From Erythrobacter neustonensis (GTDB taxonomy: Bacteria > Pseudomonadota > Alphaproteobacteria > Sphingomonadales > Sphingomonadaceae): a stretch of DNA of 64,000 nt. Positions 12,825-21,556 of the stretch are shown piece by piece. How positions within the stretch are numbered: position 1 is the stretch's first letter; every line of letters starts with the position of its first letter. Location of the stretch: positions 310,001-374,000 of the forward strand of contig NZ_CP016033.1 in NCBI RefSeq assembly GCF_001663175.1, written 5' to 3'. The position numbers and the translations under genes were made by a program. The notes beneath the pieces are model-generated. The model was not told the DNA's origin. It searched no databases and saw nothing but the letters and a program-made list of their open reading frames with translations.

Positions 12825-14966
12825 TCAGCCCCGCCGCCAGGTGTGATAGCGTTCGACCCAGCGAAGCACCCCTTCGGGCTTGTGCGCCTTCTTCCAGTTT
12901 CCAGCGGCAAACTTGTTCGCTTCGACCAGCGTGGGATAAGCGTGGATCGTGCCGAGGATCTTGTTGAGCCCCAGCCCGTGCTTCATTGCCAGCACATATT
13001 CCGCGATCAGCTCGCCCGCATGTGCGCCGACGATGGTGGCGCCCAGCACCGTGTCCTTCCCGCCCGCAGGGGTAAGGATCTTGACGAAACCCTTGGTCTC
13101 GCTCTCGGCGATCGCGCGGTCGAGTTCGTGCAATTCGAAGCGCGTCACCTCGACCGCGATGCCCTGCTCTTCCGCCTCGCGCTCGTTCAATCCCACGCGC
13201 GCGACTTCGGGGTCGAGGAAGGTGACCGCGGGGATCACGCGGTAATCGGCCTTGAATTTGCGGAAGGTGCCGAACAATGCGTTGACGCTCGCATACCACG
13301 CCTGATGGCTGGCGGTGTGGGTGAACTGGAACGGCCCGGCGACATCGCCTGCGGCAAAGATGTTGGGGTATTTGGTGGCGAGGAATTCATCCGTCACCAC
13401 GGTCTTGTCGGTGTCGATGCCGAGCGCCTCCAGCCCGAAGCCGGTGAGTCGCGCCTTGCGGCCCACCGCGACGATCAGCGCATCGAACGGCACACGCAGT
13501 TCCTGCCCGCCCCGTTCGGCGACCAGCACATCGCCTTCGATCCGCACCGCCTTGTGCCCGGTCAGCACGCGCACCCCGTCACCGTCCAGCACCGCGCGGG
13601 CGAGCGCGGAGACATCGGCATCCTCGCGGCCCAGCAGCGCGTCCGCCATTTCGACCTGCGTGACCTGCGATCCCAGCCGCGCGAGCGCCTGCGACAATTC
13701 GCACCCGATCGGCCCGCCGCCAAGCACCGCGACGCGCGCAGGCGCGGCGTCCATCTGCGCGAACGCCTCCCACATCGTTTCGCTGGTGAGATAGCCGCTG
13801 GCCTCGATCCCCGGTATCGGCGGGACAACCGGCTCGGCCCCGCTGGCGATGATGATGCTGCGGGTGGTGAGGCGCTGCGTGCCGCCGCCATGCAATGCGA
13901 TCTCGACCGTCCAGGGGTCGACGATCGTCGCGTATCCCTTGACCACATCGACGCCGAGGCCGGTGTAACGTTCGACAGAATCATTGGGCGCAATCGCCGC
14001 GATCGCCTCCATCACCCGCGCGATCACTGCCTTGAACGGCACCTCGGGCTCGTGCGGGGTCAGCCCGTAACGGTCGGCGTGGCGCATGGTCGCGGCGACC
14101 TTGGCGCTCTTGATCAGCGCCTTGGACGGCACGCAGCCGGTGTTGAGGCAATCGCCGCCCATCTCGTGCGCTTCGACCAGCGTGACCTTGGCCTTCACCG
14201 TCGCCCCGATCAGCGCCGATACCAGCCCGGCCGAGCCTGCGCCGATCACCACCAGATTGCGGTCGAACCGCTTGGGACGGGTGAAGCCGGCATAGGCCTT
14301 GCGCCGCTGCACCGCGGCAATCACCAGCTTCGCGAGCCACGGCGCGATGCCGAGAAGGACGAAGCTCCCCAGCACCGCGGGCGAGGCGATCCCCGTAAGG
14401 CTGTCGATCCGCGCAAGCTGCGTTCCCGCATTCACATAGACCGCAGTGCCCAGCAGCATCCCGAGTTGGCTGACCCAGACATAGGTCCACAGGCGGATGC
14501 GGGTCAGACCCATCACCAGATTGACCACGAAGAACGGGAAGGCCGGGATCATCCGCAAGCTGAACAGATAGAACGCGCCGTCGCGCTCGACGCCCTCGTT
14601 GATCGCCTTCAACCGCTGCCCGAACCGCGCCTCGATCGCGTCGCGCAGCACATAGCGCGACGACAGGAACGCCAGCGTCGCCCCCAGCGTCGAGGCGAAG
14701 GAGACGAGGACCGTCCCCGTCACCACCCCGAACAGGGCGCCTGCTGCCAGCGTCAGCAGCGCCGCGCCCGGCAGCGAGGCCGCGGTAACCGCGACATAGA
14801 TCGCAAAGAACCCTGCCAGCACGCCTGCCGGATTGGCGGCATAGAATGCCTCCCACTGCGCCACCCCCGCCTTGATCCCGTCAAGCGTCAGATATTGGCC
14901 GAGGTCGAAGATGAAATAGGCGGCGATGATCGCGGCCAACACGGCAAGGATGGCAAGCTTCTTCAC
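12825..14966 (-). CDS. Fusion: TVP38/TMEM64 (DedA-like) membrane domain plus mercuric-reductase-like flavoprotein
   Basis: 713 residues from GTG 14966. Residues 1-230 are a TVP38/TMEM64 (VTT) membrane domain with the typical SxPGAALLTLAAGALFG block and FPFFVVNLVMGLTRI. From about residue 240 a class I pyridine-nucleotide-disulfide oxidoreductase begins (VVIGAGSAGLVSA) with the redox disulfide GGDCLNTGCVPSKA, an NAD-binding GGGPIGCE, the FAD motif FAAGDVAG and a C-terminal dimerisation domain with HAYPTLVE. No mercury-binding C-terminal Cys pair or N-terminal MerA metal domain is present, so it is probably not a mercuric reductase. It would be a membrane-tethered NAD(P)H:disulfide or quinone reductase of unknown partner. 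The flavoprotein at 14993 is directly upstream. Confidence 0.9.
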   Translation of the reverse strand: MKKLAILAVLAAIIAAYFIFDLGQYLTLDGIKAGVAQWEAFYAANPAGVLAGFFAIYVAVTAASLPGAALLTLAAGALFGVVTGTVLVSFASTLGATLAFLSSRYVLRDAIEARFGQRLKAINEGVERDGAFYLFSLRMIPAFPFFVVNLVMGLTRIRLWTYVWVSQLGMLLGTAVYVNAGTQLARIDSLTGIASPAVLGSFVLLGIAPWLAKLVIAAVQRRKAYAGFTRPKRFDRNLVVIGAGSAGLVSALIGATVKAKVTLVEAHEMGGDCLNTGCVPSKALIKSAKVAATMRHADRYGLTPHEPEVPFKAVIARVMEAIAAIAPNDSVERYTGLGVDVVKGYATIVDPWTVEIALHGGGTQRLTTRSIIIASGAEPVVPPIPGIEASGYLTSETMWEAFAQMDAAPARVAVLGGGPIGCELSQALARLGSQVTQVEMADALLGREDADVSALARAVLDGDGVRVLTGHKAVRIEGDVLVAERGGQELRVPFDALIVAVGRKARLTGFGLEALGIDTDKTVVTDEFLATKYPNIFAAGDVAGPFQFTHTASHQAWYASVNALFGTFRKFKADYRVIPAVTFLDPEVARVGLNEREAEEQGIAVEVTRFELHELDRAIAESETKGFVKILTPAGGKDTVLGATIVGAHAGELIAEYVLAMKHGLGLNKILGTIHAYPTLVEANKFAAGNWKKAHKPEGVLRWVERYHTWRRG

Positions 14967-14992
14967 GTCCCGGTCATTCCCCTTGGCGCCGA

Positions 14993-16153
14993 TCAATCCC
15001 CGCGCGCGAGACGGGCGTATTGCGCGATCCACGCTTTGTCGATGGCATGCTTGAGCGCAAGCACCCAGCGTCCCTCGGCGGCAAAGGTTCCGTAAGCCGC
15101 GATCGCGTGGCCATCGCCGGTGTTGAGCAGATAGAGGCTGTTGGCGCGCGGGCGGTATCGTGCGCGCGGCGGCTGGCCTGCGGCCAGATGGCGCAGATTG
15201 GCGGCAAGCACCGGCCCGGCCTTGACTGCATGCACGCCCGAGTGCGCAAGGCTTCGGTCGCTCCGCGCGGCGACATCGCCTGCGGCAAGGATATGGCCAT
15301 GCGAGATCGACCGCTGGTGCGCGTCGACCGCAATGAAGCCCGCCGCATCGGTCGCGATCCCGCTGTCTGCGACCCATCGGGGCGCGCCGCTGCCAAGCGC
15401 GGCGATCACGCAGGAGAAAGGCGCAAGGCTTTGCCCTCCAGCGGTCAGGCATCCGCCCTCCAGCCGCGCTTCGGCGTCGATCACCGCGATCCCCTGCCGT
15501 GCCAGCGCAGCAGCGACACGGCGACGCACGCCTTGCGAAAAGCCGGGGAGCACCCCGCGCTCGCCCGCGACGAGAGTGACGCGAGGACGCGCGGCCAGAC
15601 CCGCGATGTTGCGCAAGGCAAAGGCAAGCTCGACCCCGCCCGCGCCGCCGCCCGCCACCACGATCCGCGCAAGCATTTCGGGCTGCGACGCGGCAACTTG
15701 AGCGAGACGATCGGTAAAAGCGCCGATCGGGCGGATATCGAGAATGCGCGGATCACTCCCCAGCAGCGCCCGCCCTCGCGGTGCGCCGCCGGTGTCGAAG
15801 CTGGCGATGCCGAAACCGATCCTGCGTCCGTCCCCGCAGGTGACCACCCGCGCTTCGGGATCGAGCGCGGCGCAGCGATCGGCGACCCATTCCGCGCCCG
15901 CGCGCGCCGCAAGTGCGGCAAGATCGACCAGCCCGTCGTCCTTGCCATGCTGCCCCGCAATCCAGCCGGGCACCATGCCAGAATAGCGCAAGTAAGGCTC
16001 GGGCGTCAGCAACACCGCACGCGCCGCGCCGGGCGGGCCGCCCCGCGCGATCCAGTCGGCCAGCACCGCGACATGCGCATGGCCCCCGCCCGCCAGCAGA
16101 ATATCGGCATGATCGTGCCGGTCGCAAGCCTTGCCATGTTGACCCGTCATCAC
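14993..16153 (-). CDS. FAD-dependent oxidoreductase, SelD-N-terminal-like (TIGR03169 type)
   Basis: 386 residues with FAD motif ILLAGGGHAHVAVL and the block YLRYSGMVPGWIAGQ characteristic of the NADH-dehydrogenase-like domain that is fused to selenophosphate synthetase in some bacteria. A second nucleotide-binding motif VVAGGGAGGVELA and the FAD-contact ILAAGDVAA follow. Here it stands alone, without a SelD domain and with no selenium gene nearby. It is 26 bp upstream of the TMEM64-reductase fusion and co-directional, so a shared redox task is likely. The electron acceptor is unknown. Possible starts are 16153 and the adjacent Met codon. Confidence 0.82.
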   Translation of the reverse strand: MMTGQHGKACDRHDHADILLAGGGHAHVAVLADWIARGGPPGAARAVLLTPEPYLRYSGMVPGWIAGQHGKDDGLVDLAALAARAGAEWVADRCAALDPEARVVTCGDGRRIGFGIASFDTGGAPRGRALLGSDPRILDIRPIGAFTDRLAQVAASQPEMLARIVVAGGGAGGVELAFALRNIAGLAARPRVTLVAGERGVLPGFSQGVRRRVAAALARQGIAVIDAEARLEGGCLTAGGQSLAPFSCVIAALGSGAPRWVADSGIATDAAGFIAVDAHQRSISHGHILAAGDVAARSDRSLAHSGVHAVKAGPVLAANLRHLAAGQPPRARYRPRANSLYLLNTGDGHAIAAYGTFAAEGRWVLALKHAIDKAWIAQYARLARGD

Positions 16154-16411
16154 GTCCGCGTCATTGCGCGTTGTTCATCTGCCCGCAAGCTTCCGGCGCT
16201 ATCGGGCAAGATACTTTATTACCTCTCATTACCAACAAATGCTCGTATAGTCGCGTTTTGCATCCGGAGGCTAGGTCGGAACCGCAAGGGCCCTCGACCA
16301 TTGTTCGCTTGAGCGGCGCTGCAGTTGCTTGCACAGCAACAAGCGCGCTGTTGCGGTGCCCTGTGGGTTGCAAGCCACACGCGATGGACCTTATCGGACG
16401 GAAAGGCTGCC

Positions 16412-18124
16412 ATGGCAGGTGAAGGCCAAAATTACGGCTCGCAGATATCCCTGGCCAAGTTCTTCAGGATTTTCTTCGACATCCTGAAGCCCGAAGCCAA
16501 TTTCTACTGGCTCGCGGCGGTTTACGGTGTCGGGATCAGCCTGCTCAGCCTCGCCACCCCGATTTCGGTGCAGATGCTCATCAACACCATCGCCAACACC
16601 GCGCTTACCGCGCCGCTGGTGATGCTGTCGCTCACGCTGTTCGGCCTGCTGCTGATGTCGGTGCTGCTCTATGCCTTGCGGATCCACCTGATGGAGATCT
16701 TCGCGCGCCGGTTCTACGCGCGGATGGTGGCCGAAATCTCACTGATCTCGGTCTATGCGCAGGACCCCTTTTTCGGCGACGTGAAGAAAAGCTCGCTGTT
16801 CAACCGCTATTTCGACGTGATCTATGTTCAGTCGCTGATCCCCAACCTGTTCATCGGCGGATTTACCGCGCTGCTCCAGATTGCGGTCGGGTTCGTGCTG
16901 GTCAGCCTCTATCACCCCTATTTCCTCGGCTTCACGCTGGTGATGATCGCGCTGATCTGGGCGATCTGGCTGATATGGGGCGCGCGCGCGCTGCGCACCG
17001 GGATCGATGTCAGCCATGCCAAGCACACCACCGCTGCCTGGCTTGAGACGATCGGCGGGTCGAACGGCTTTTTCAAGTCGCAGCGCCGGATCGACTACGC
17101 GCTCGACAAGACCGATGACCACACGCGCGTTTATGTGAATCAGCGCAAACGCCACTTCCGCCACCTGTTTTCGCAGACGGTCAGCTTCCTCGTGCTCTAT
17201 GCCGCCGCCAGCGCGGCCTTGCTGGGGCTTGGGGGTTGGCTGGTCATCCAGAACGAGCTGACGCTTGGGCAACTGGTCGCCGCCGAACTGGTGCTGTCGG
17301 CAGCCTTTGTCGCGGTGTCGCAGCTGGGCATCTACCTTGGCTATTTCTACGACCTGTTCGCCGCGGTCGAGGAAATCTCGCAGTTCTACGATGTCGAACA
17401 GGAACAGCCCAAGGACGCCGATCCTGTCGTCGGGCCGGATCACACGATCACGATGCAGCGCGTGACCGGCAAGGCCCGCAACGAAGACGTGTGCTTCGAC
17501 CTTGAAATCCCGAGCGGGGCGGTGGTCATGGCGGCGGCCAGCCAGCACGGGGTGCAACGCCTGTTCACCAATCTGCTCAAGCTGCACGATCTGCCGCAGG
17601 GCGGGATCGCGACGCTGGGCGAAATCGATCTGAAAGCGATCGAGCCGCATTACCTGCGCAAGAACGTCCACGTGCTCGACCGGCCCAGCATCGTCGAAAT
17701 GACGATCCGCGAATATCTGGCGCTGTCCTGCCCCGAAACCGCGCCGCAGCGGATGCTCGGCGCGCTCGAGACCGTGGGGCTGGCCGATACCATCGCCACG
17801 CTCGAAAAGGGGCTCGACACCCCGCTTGCGACTACGGGCTATCCGCTTTCGGCGGTCGAACTCCAGCAGTTGAAGCTTGCCAATGCGCTGCTCGAACGCC
17901 CGCGCGTGCTGGTGCTGAGCCGGTTGTTCGATTTGCTTGACCCTGAACCGATCGAACGCGCGGTCGCTGAATTGCGCGCGCAGGCCTATTCGACCGTGAT
18001 CTATTTCTCCAACCGCCGCATCGATCTGGGCTTCGACCGGTTCCTCTATCTCGAAGCGCAACGGCAAAGCTGGTTCGACGATTTCGACGAATTCAGTGCC
18101 GCCGTTGCCGGAAAGGGGGCCTAA
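16412..18124 (+). CDS. ABC exporter-like membrane protein with a degenerate (pseudo-) ATPase domain
   Basis: 570 residues; ATG 16412 is preceded by GGAAAGG. Residues 1-340 form a type I ABC exporter membrane domain with about six helices. Residues 360-560 align by length and pattern with an ABC nucleotide-binding domain, but every catalytic motif is lost. The Walker A position reads AAASQHGVQRL (no GKS/T), the Q-loop position VLDRPS, the signature position LSAVE instead of LSGGQ, Walker B ends LVLSR instead of LDE, and the switch His is Asn in YFSNRR. It is the first gene of an operon with an HlyD-type adaptor (2 bp later) and a TolC-type channel. It therefore looks like a type I secretion machine that cannot itself hydrolyse ATP. 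Confidence 0.88.
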   Translation: MAGEGQNYGSQISLAKFFRIFFDILKPEANFYWLAAVYGVGISLLSLATPISVQMLINTIANTALTAPLVMLSLTLFGLLLMSVLLYALRIHLMEIFARRFYARMVAEISLISVYAQDPFFGDVKKSSLFNRYFDVIYVQSLIPNLFIGGFTALLQIAVGFVLVSLYHPYFLGFTLVMIALIWAIWLIWGARALRTGIDVSHAKHTTAAWLETIGGSNGFFKSQRRIDYALDKTDDHTRVYVNQRKRHFRHLFSQTVSFLVLYAAASAALLGLGGWLVIQNELTLGQLVAAELVLSAAFVAVSQLGIYLGYFYDLFAAVEEISQFYDVEQEQPKDADPVVGPDHTITMQRVTGKARNEDVCFDLEIPSGAVVMAAASQHGVQRLFTNLLKLHDLPQGGIATLGEIDLKAIEPHYLRKNVHVLDRPSIVEMTIREYLALSCPETAPQRMLGALETVGLADTIATLEKGLDTPLATTGYPLSAVELQQLKLANALLERPRVLVLSRLFDLLDPEPIERAVAELRAQAYSTVIYFSNRRIDLGFDRFLYLEAQRQSWFDDFDEFSAAVAGKGA

Positions 18125-18126
18125 GC

Positions 18127-19173
18127 ATGGCGACGCTCAAAGAAGACATGGCGCACTTCAAGACGCTCGCCAGCATCCGCACCCCGCGGATCATGCGCGC
18201 AGTGTTCTTCATCATCCTGACCGCGGTTGTCGTGGCGATCGCCTTCCTCGTCTATGTCCCGTGGGTGCAGACCACGTCGGGCCGCGGGGTGGTGACCACG
18301 CTCAGCCCCAACCAGCGCAAACAGGACATCAACGCGCTGGTGCCCGGCCGGATCGAGGAATGGTATGTGCGCGATGGTTCGTCGGTGAAGAAAGGCGATC
18401 CGATCGTCCGTATCGCCGATATCGACCCCAATCTGCTCGACCGCCTGCAGGCCGAACGCGGGCAGATGGAGCTGCAACTGGCCGCCGCGCAATCCGCGCT
18501 TGCCACCGCGCAGATCGACGAACGCCGGAGCCGCGAATTGTTCGAGGCGGGACTTGCCGCCCGGCGCGACTATGAATTGTCGCAGATCAAGGTCGCCGAA
18601 ATGCAGGGCAAGGTTGCCGCCGCGCAGGCCGATCTCAACCGCGCAGATGTCAATATCGCGCGCCAGTCCGAACAGATCGTGCGCGCCCCGCGCGACGGTT
18701 TCATCCAGAGCCTCAACGCCGGCGATGCCGCGACCTTCATCAAGGCGGGCGATGTGCTGGCGACCTTCGTCCCCGAAGGCGCGGTGCGGGTGATCGAGAT
18801 TTTCATCGACGGGCGCGATGTCGCGCTCGTCCGCCCCGGCGATGCGGCGCGCATCCAGTTCGAAGGCTGGCCCGCGGTGCAATTTTCGGGCTGGCCCTCG
18901 GTTGCGGTCGGCACCTTCGGGGGCAAGGTCGTCAGCGTCGACCAGTCGGCGCAGATCGACGGGCGCTTCCGCGTGCTGATCGCCGAAGACACGCTCGACG
19001 GCTATGGCTGGCCCGAGGAACGCTATGTCCGCTTCGGCGCGGCGGTGCAGGCCTGGGTGCTGCTCGAAACCGTGCCGGTGGGTTACGAGATCTGGCGCCA
19101 GCTCAACAATTTCCCGCCGCAGTTGCCCACCGCCGCGGCGACAGCCCCAGCCACCGCAGGGGCGGCGAAATAG
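18127..19173 (+). CDS. HlyD family periplasmic adaptor (membrane fusion protein)
   Basis: 348 residues: short cytosolic N-terminus, one transmembrane helix (about residues 23-45), a lipoyl half-motif (VPGRIEEWYVRDGSSVKKGDPI), a coiled-coil hairpin of about 90 residues (ERGQMELQLAAAQSAL onwards), the second lipoyl half and a beta-barrel domain. It would bridge the inner-membrane protein at 16412 and the outer-membrane protein at 19176. Spacings of 2 bp on each side show tight operon coupling. Confidence 0.93.
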   Translation: MATLKEDMAHFKTLASIRTPRIMRAVFFIILTAVVVAIAFLVYVPWVQTTSGRGVVTTLSPNQRKQDINALVPGRIEEWYVRDGSSVKKGDPIVRIADIDPNLLDRLQAERGQMELQLAAAQSALATAQIDERRSRELFEAGLAARRDYELSQIKVAEMQGKVAAAQADLNRADVNIARQSEQIVRAPRDGFIQSLNAGDAATFIKAGDVLATFVPEGAVRVIEIFIDGRDVALVRPGDAARIQFEGWPAVQFSGWPSVAVGTFGGKVVSVDQSAQIDGRFRVLIAEDTLDGYGWPEERYVRFGAAVQAWVLLETVPVGYEIWRQLNNFPPQLPTAAATAPATAGAAK

Positions 19174-19175
19174 CC

Positions 19176-20687
19176 ATGCCGCGACGGTTTGTCTTGTCGT
19201 CTTCGCCCGCGCGGGGTGTTCGCTGCACGCTGCTCGCCTGCGCGGCAGCGGCTGCGTTTTGCGCGGCAACCACGCCCGCCATCGCGCAAACCATCGCGCC
19301 CGTCGGCGACCCGATCGAAGCCGCGCTGACCACCGGGCCCCTGCTGCCCGAAGAGGTGCTGCGCTCCTCCGCGCTCACCTTCCCGCAGGTGCTCGAAGCC
19401 TTCGAGCGCGAGGCCGCCGCGCGCGCAGATCAACTGGGTGCCGACGGCGCGTTCGACCTGATGCTGAAGGGCGAATATTACGACCGGCTGACAGGCTATT
19501 ATTCGGGCGGTTTCGGCAAGGTCGAAGCGCGCCAGCCGCTGCGGCCACTGGGCGCGGAAGTGTTCGGCTCCTACCGCGTGTCGAGCGGCGATTTTCCGAC
19601 CTACGAGAATTACAATTACACCAACGCGCTGGGCGAAGTGAAGGTCGGCGCGATGTTCTCGCTGCTGCGCAACCGCGACATCGACAGCCGCCGTTTCGCG
19701 ATCGAGGACACCCGCCTTGCCGCCGCGCAGGCCGAGCTTGACGTGATGCTGGTGCGCCTCAACGTCCAGCACGAGGCCTTGCGGGCCTATTGGCGCTGGG
19801 TCGGCGCAGGCGAGGAAATCCGCGTGTTCGAGGAATTGCTCGAAATTGCCGAAGCGCGCCAGATCGGCCTGACCCGCGAATTCAACGAAGGCGCGCTCGC
19901 GCGGGTCGCGCTGATTGAAAACGAACAGAACCTGCTGCGCCGCCGCACGCTGCTCGAACAGGCGCGGCGCGATTTCGAGACCGCCTCGAACTCGCTGGGG
20001 TTCTACCTGCGCGGCACCGATGGCCGGATGATCGTGCCCACGCGTGAGATGCTCCCCGATCTTGCCCGCTTCGGCGCGATCCCCGCGCCCGAGGCGTTGG
20101 CGATCACCCCGACCAGCGAGGTGATCCTTGCCCGGCCGGAGCTGCAGACCTTCCGCATCGCGCTCGAACGCGCGAACAACCGGATCGCACTGCGCGAAAA
20201 CGATCTCAAGCCCTCGCTCAACGCGACCGCCGAGCTGTCGCGCGATTTCGGCCAGATCGGGCCGGGCGGGCCGGGCTTCGATTCGACCGACACCGTGGTG
20301 GGCCTCACCTTTTCGGTGCCGCTGCAACGCCGCACCGCGCGCGGGGCGCTGGACCGCGCAGAGGCCGAACGGCGCGAAACCGAGCTGCGCCAGCGCCGGA
20401 TCGCCGACCAGATCACCACCGATGTCAGCAACATCCTCACCAATCTTGCCGCCGCACGCAAGCTGGCTGACCTTGCGAATGCCGAGGTGCGGCAGGCCAA
20501 CCAGATGGTGCAGGCCGAACGCACGCGGTTCCGGCTTGGCGCAGGCGAGTTCTTCCTCGTCAACGCGCGCGAGGAAACCGCGGCGAACGCGCAGATCGGC
20601 GCGATCCGTGCGGGCCTTGCCGGAAGGCTCGCCGAGGCAAGCTACAACGCGGCAACGATGAACCTGCGCGCGCTGGGGCTGGAATAG
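19176..20687 (+). CDS. TolC family outer-membrane channel protein
   Basis: 503 residues with a signal peptide (cleavage near TPAIAQ) and two long alpha-helical coiled-coil repeats typical of outer membrane efflux proteins (for example EVRQANQMVQAERTRFRLGAGEFFLVNAREE). It is the third gene of the operon starting at 16412 and should form the exit duct of that export complex. The substrate is not indicated by any neighbouring gene with RTX or double-glycine features. Confidence 0.92.
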   Translation: MPRRFVLSSSPARGVRCTLLACAAAAAFCAATTPAIAQTIAPVGDPIEAALTTGPLLPEEVLRSSALTFPQVLEAFEREAAARADQLGADGAFDLMLKGEYYDRLTGYYSGGFGKVEARQPLRPLGAEVFGSYRVSSGDFPTYENYNYTNALGEVKVGAMFSLLRNRDIDSRRFAIEDTRLAAAQAELDVMLVRLNVQHEALRAYWRWVGAGEEIRVFEELLEIAEARQIGLTREFNEGALARVALIENEQNLLRRRTLLEQARRDFETASNSLGFYLRGTDGRMIVPTREMLPDLARFGAIPAPEALAITPTSEVILARPELQTFRIALERANNRIALRENDLKPSLNATAELSRDFGQIGPGGPGFDSTDTVVGLTFSVPLQRRTARGALDRAEAERRETELRQRRIADQITTDVSNILTNLAAARKLADLANAEVRQANQMVQAERTRFRLGAGEFFLVNAREETAANAQIGAIRAGLAGRLAEASYNAATMNLRALGLE

Positions 20688-20690
20688 GGT

Positions 20691-21146
20691 TTAGAGCTTT
20701 CCGCGCAATGCTTGGTAGGCGGCAGCGGCTACCGTGTTGGCGAGGTTCAGCGACCGGATCACATCGGATCGCATCGGCAGCTTGACCAGCCGGTCGGCGT
20801 GCCGGTCGATCACGGCCTGCGGAATGCCTTTGGTCTCCTGCCCGAAGACAAGGAAAGCATCGTCAGGATATTTGGGCTCGTAGAAAGAGCGCGCGCCGAA
20901 TTCCTCGAACAGGAACAGCTGATCGGGCCGCGGCGCGCGCGCGGCGAGAAACGCGTCCCAGCTGGCATATTCGGTGAGGCGGACATGCGGCCAGTAATCG
21001 AGGCCCGAGCGCTTCACCCGCTTGTCGGAGATATCGAAGCCGAGCGGATGGATCAGAATCAGCTCCAGATCGAGCGCCACGCAGGTACGCCCCACCGCGC
21101 CGGTGTTGCCGGGGATCTCGGGCTGGACGAGGACGATGGCGGTCAA
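20691..21146 (-). CDS. trmL: tRNA (cytidine(34)-2'-O)-methyltransferase TrmL
   Basis: 151-residue SPOUT-fold methyltransferase with the expected motifs: PEIPGNTGAVGRTC near the N-terminus, LVFGQETKGIP, and the C-terminal RSLNLANTVAAAAYQAL that forms the SAM-binding trefoil knot. It 2'-O-methylates the wobble nucleotide of tRNA-Leu. The start is a TTG at 21146 that overlaps the stop of the upstream gene by 4 bp-style coupling (TTGA); upstream residues in this frame are not conserved-looking. It ends 3 bp from the convergent TolC gene. Confidence 0.92.
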   Translation of the reverse strand: MTAIVLVQPEIPGNTGAVGRTCVALDLELILIHPLGFDISDKRVKRSGLDYWPHVRLTEYASWDAFLAARAPRPDQLFLFEEFGARSFYEPKYPDDAFLVFGQETKGIPQAVIDRHADRLVKLPMRSDVIRSLNLANTVAAAAYQALRGKL

Positions 21147-21556
21147 AGCGTTTTGGCGCCGATCACACGGCTCGCACGGTAATAGCCGAACGCGCCCTCG
21201 CCCGACCACGCCTTCCCGTCAGGATAGCGCAGTTCGATTCCGGCCAGATCGGCCGCGTCAGCAAGGCCCATGTTTACCCCGGCCATGACGTCGCCGTGCC
21301 GAGCGACCGCGGCAGCCGTCATGCGGAAATGGGTGGTCGAGCCGCACGCCGGACAGAAATGCACCTCGGCCCCGGCTTCGGCCTTGTCACGACGGCTGTG
21401 GCACGCGGTGGGCCCATTGATCTCGACTTCAGCGGGATCGAAATAGCCCCACCGCGCGCCTGCCTTGCGGCACATGTCGCAATTGCAGGCGTGAATGAAT
21501 TCCGGCCTGCGGGCCGTGGACACGCTCACAGAACCGCAAAAGCACGTAACGGTCAT
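21143..21556 (-). CDS. GFA/CENP-V family zinc-binding protein
   Basis: 137 residues of the glutathione-dependent formaldehyde-activating (GFA) fold. Zinc cysteines are visible in TCFCGS, HACNCDMC and FCPACGS. Most such small proteins have no tested activity, so the formaldehyde link is only by family. The start overlaps the gatB stop by one base (TAATG), and the stop overlaps the trmL start, so it is embedded in the gat operon. Confidence 0.88.
   Translation of the reverse strand: MTVTCFCGSVSVSTARRPEFIHACNCDMCRKAGARWGYFDPAEVEINGPTACHSRRDKAEAGAEVHFCPACGSTTHFRMTAAAVARHGDVMAGVNMGLADAADLAGIELRYPDGKAWSGEGAFGYYRASRVIGAKTL

Noticed and set aside
12825..14966. Mercuric reductase (merA)
   Set aside because: Lacks the C-terminal Cys pair and metal-binding domain of MerA, and carries a TMEM64 domain; no mer genes nearby.
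12843..15095. 750-residue open frame opposite the TMEM64-reductase fusion
   Set aside because: Composition is Arg/His/Asp-rich as in shadows, with no domain pattern.
16409..16418. TGCCATGGCA match resembling the 15-bp palindrome
   Set aside because: Only a 10-bp match, and it overlaps the start codon of the ABC gene.
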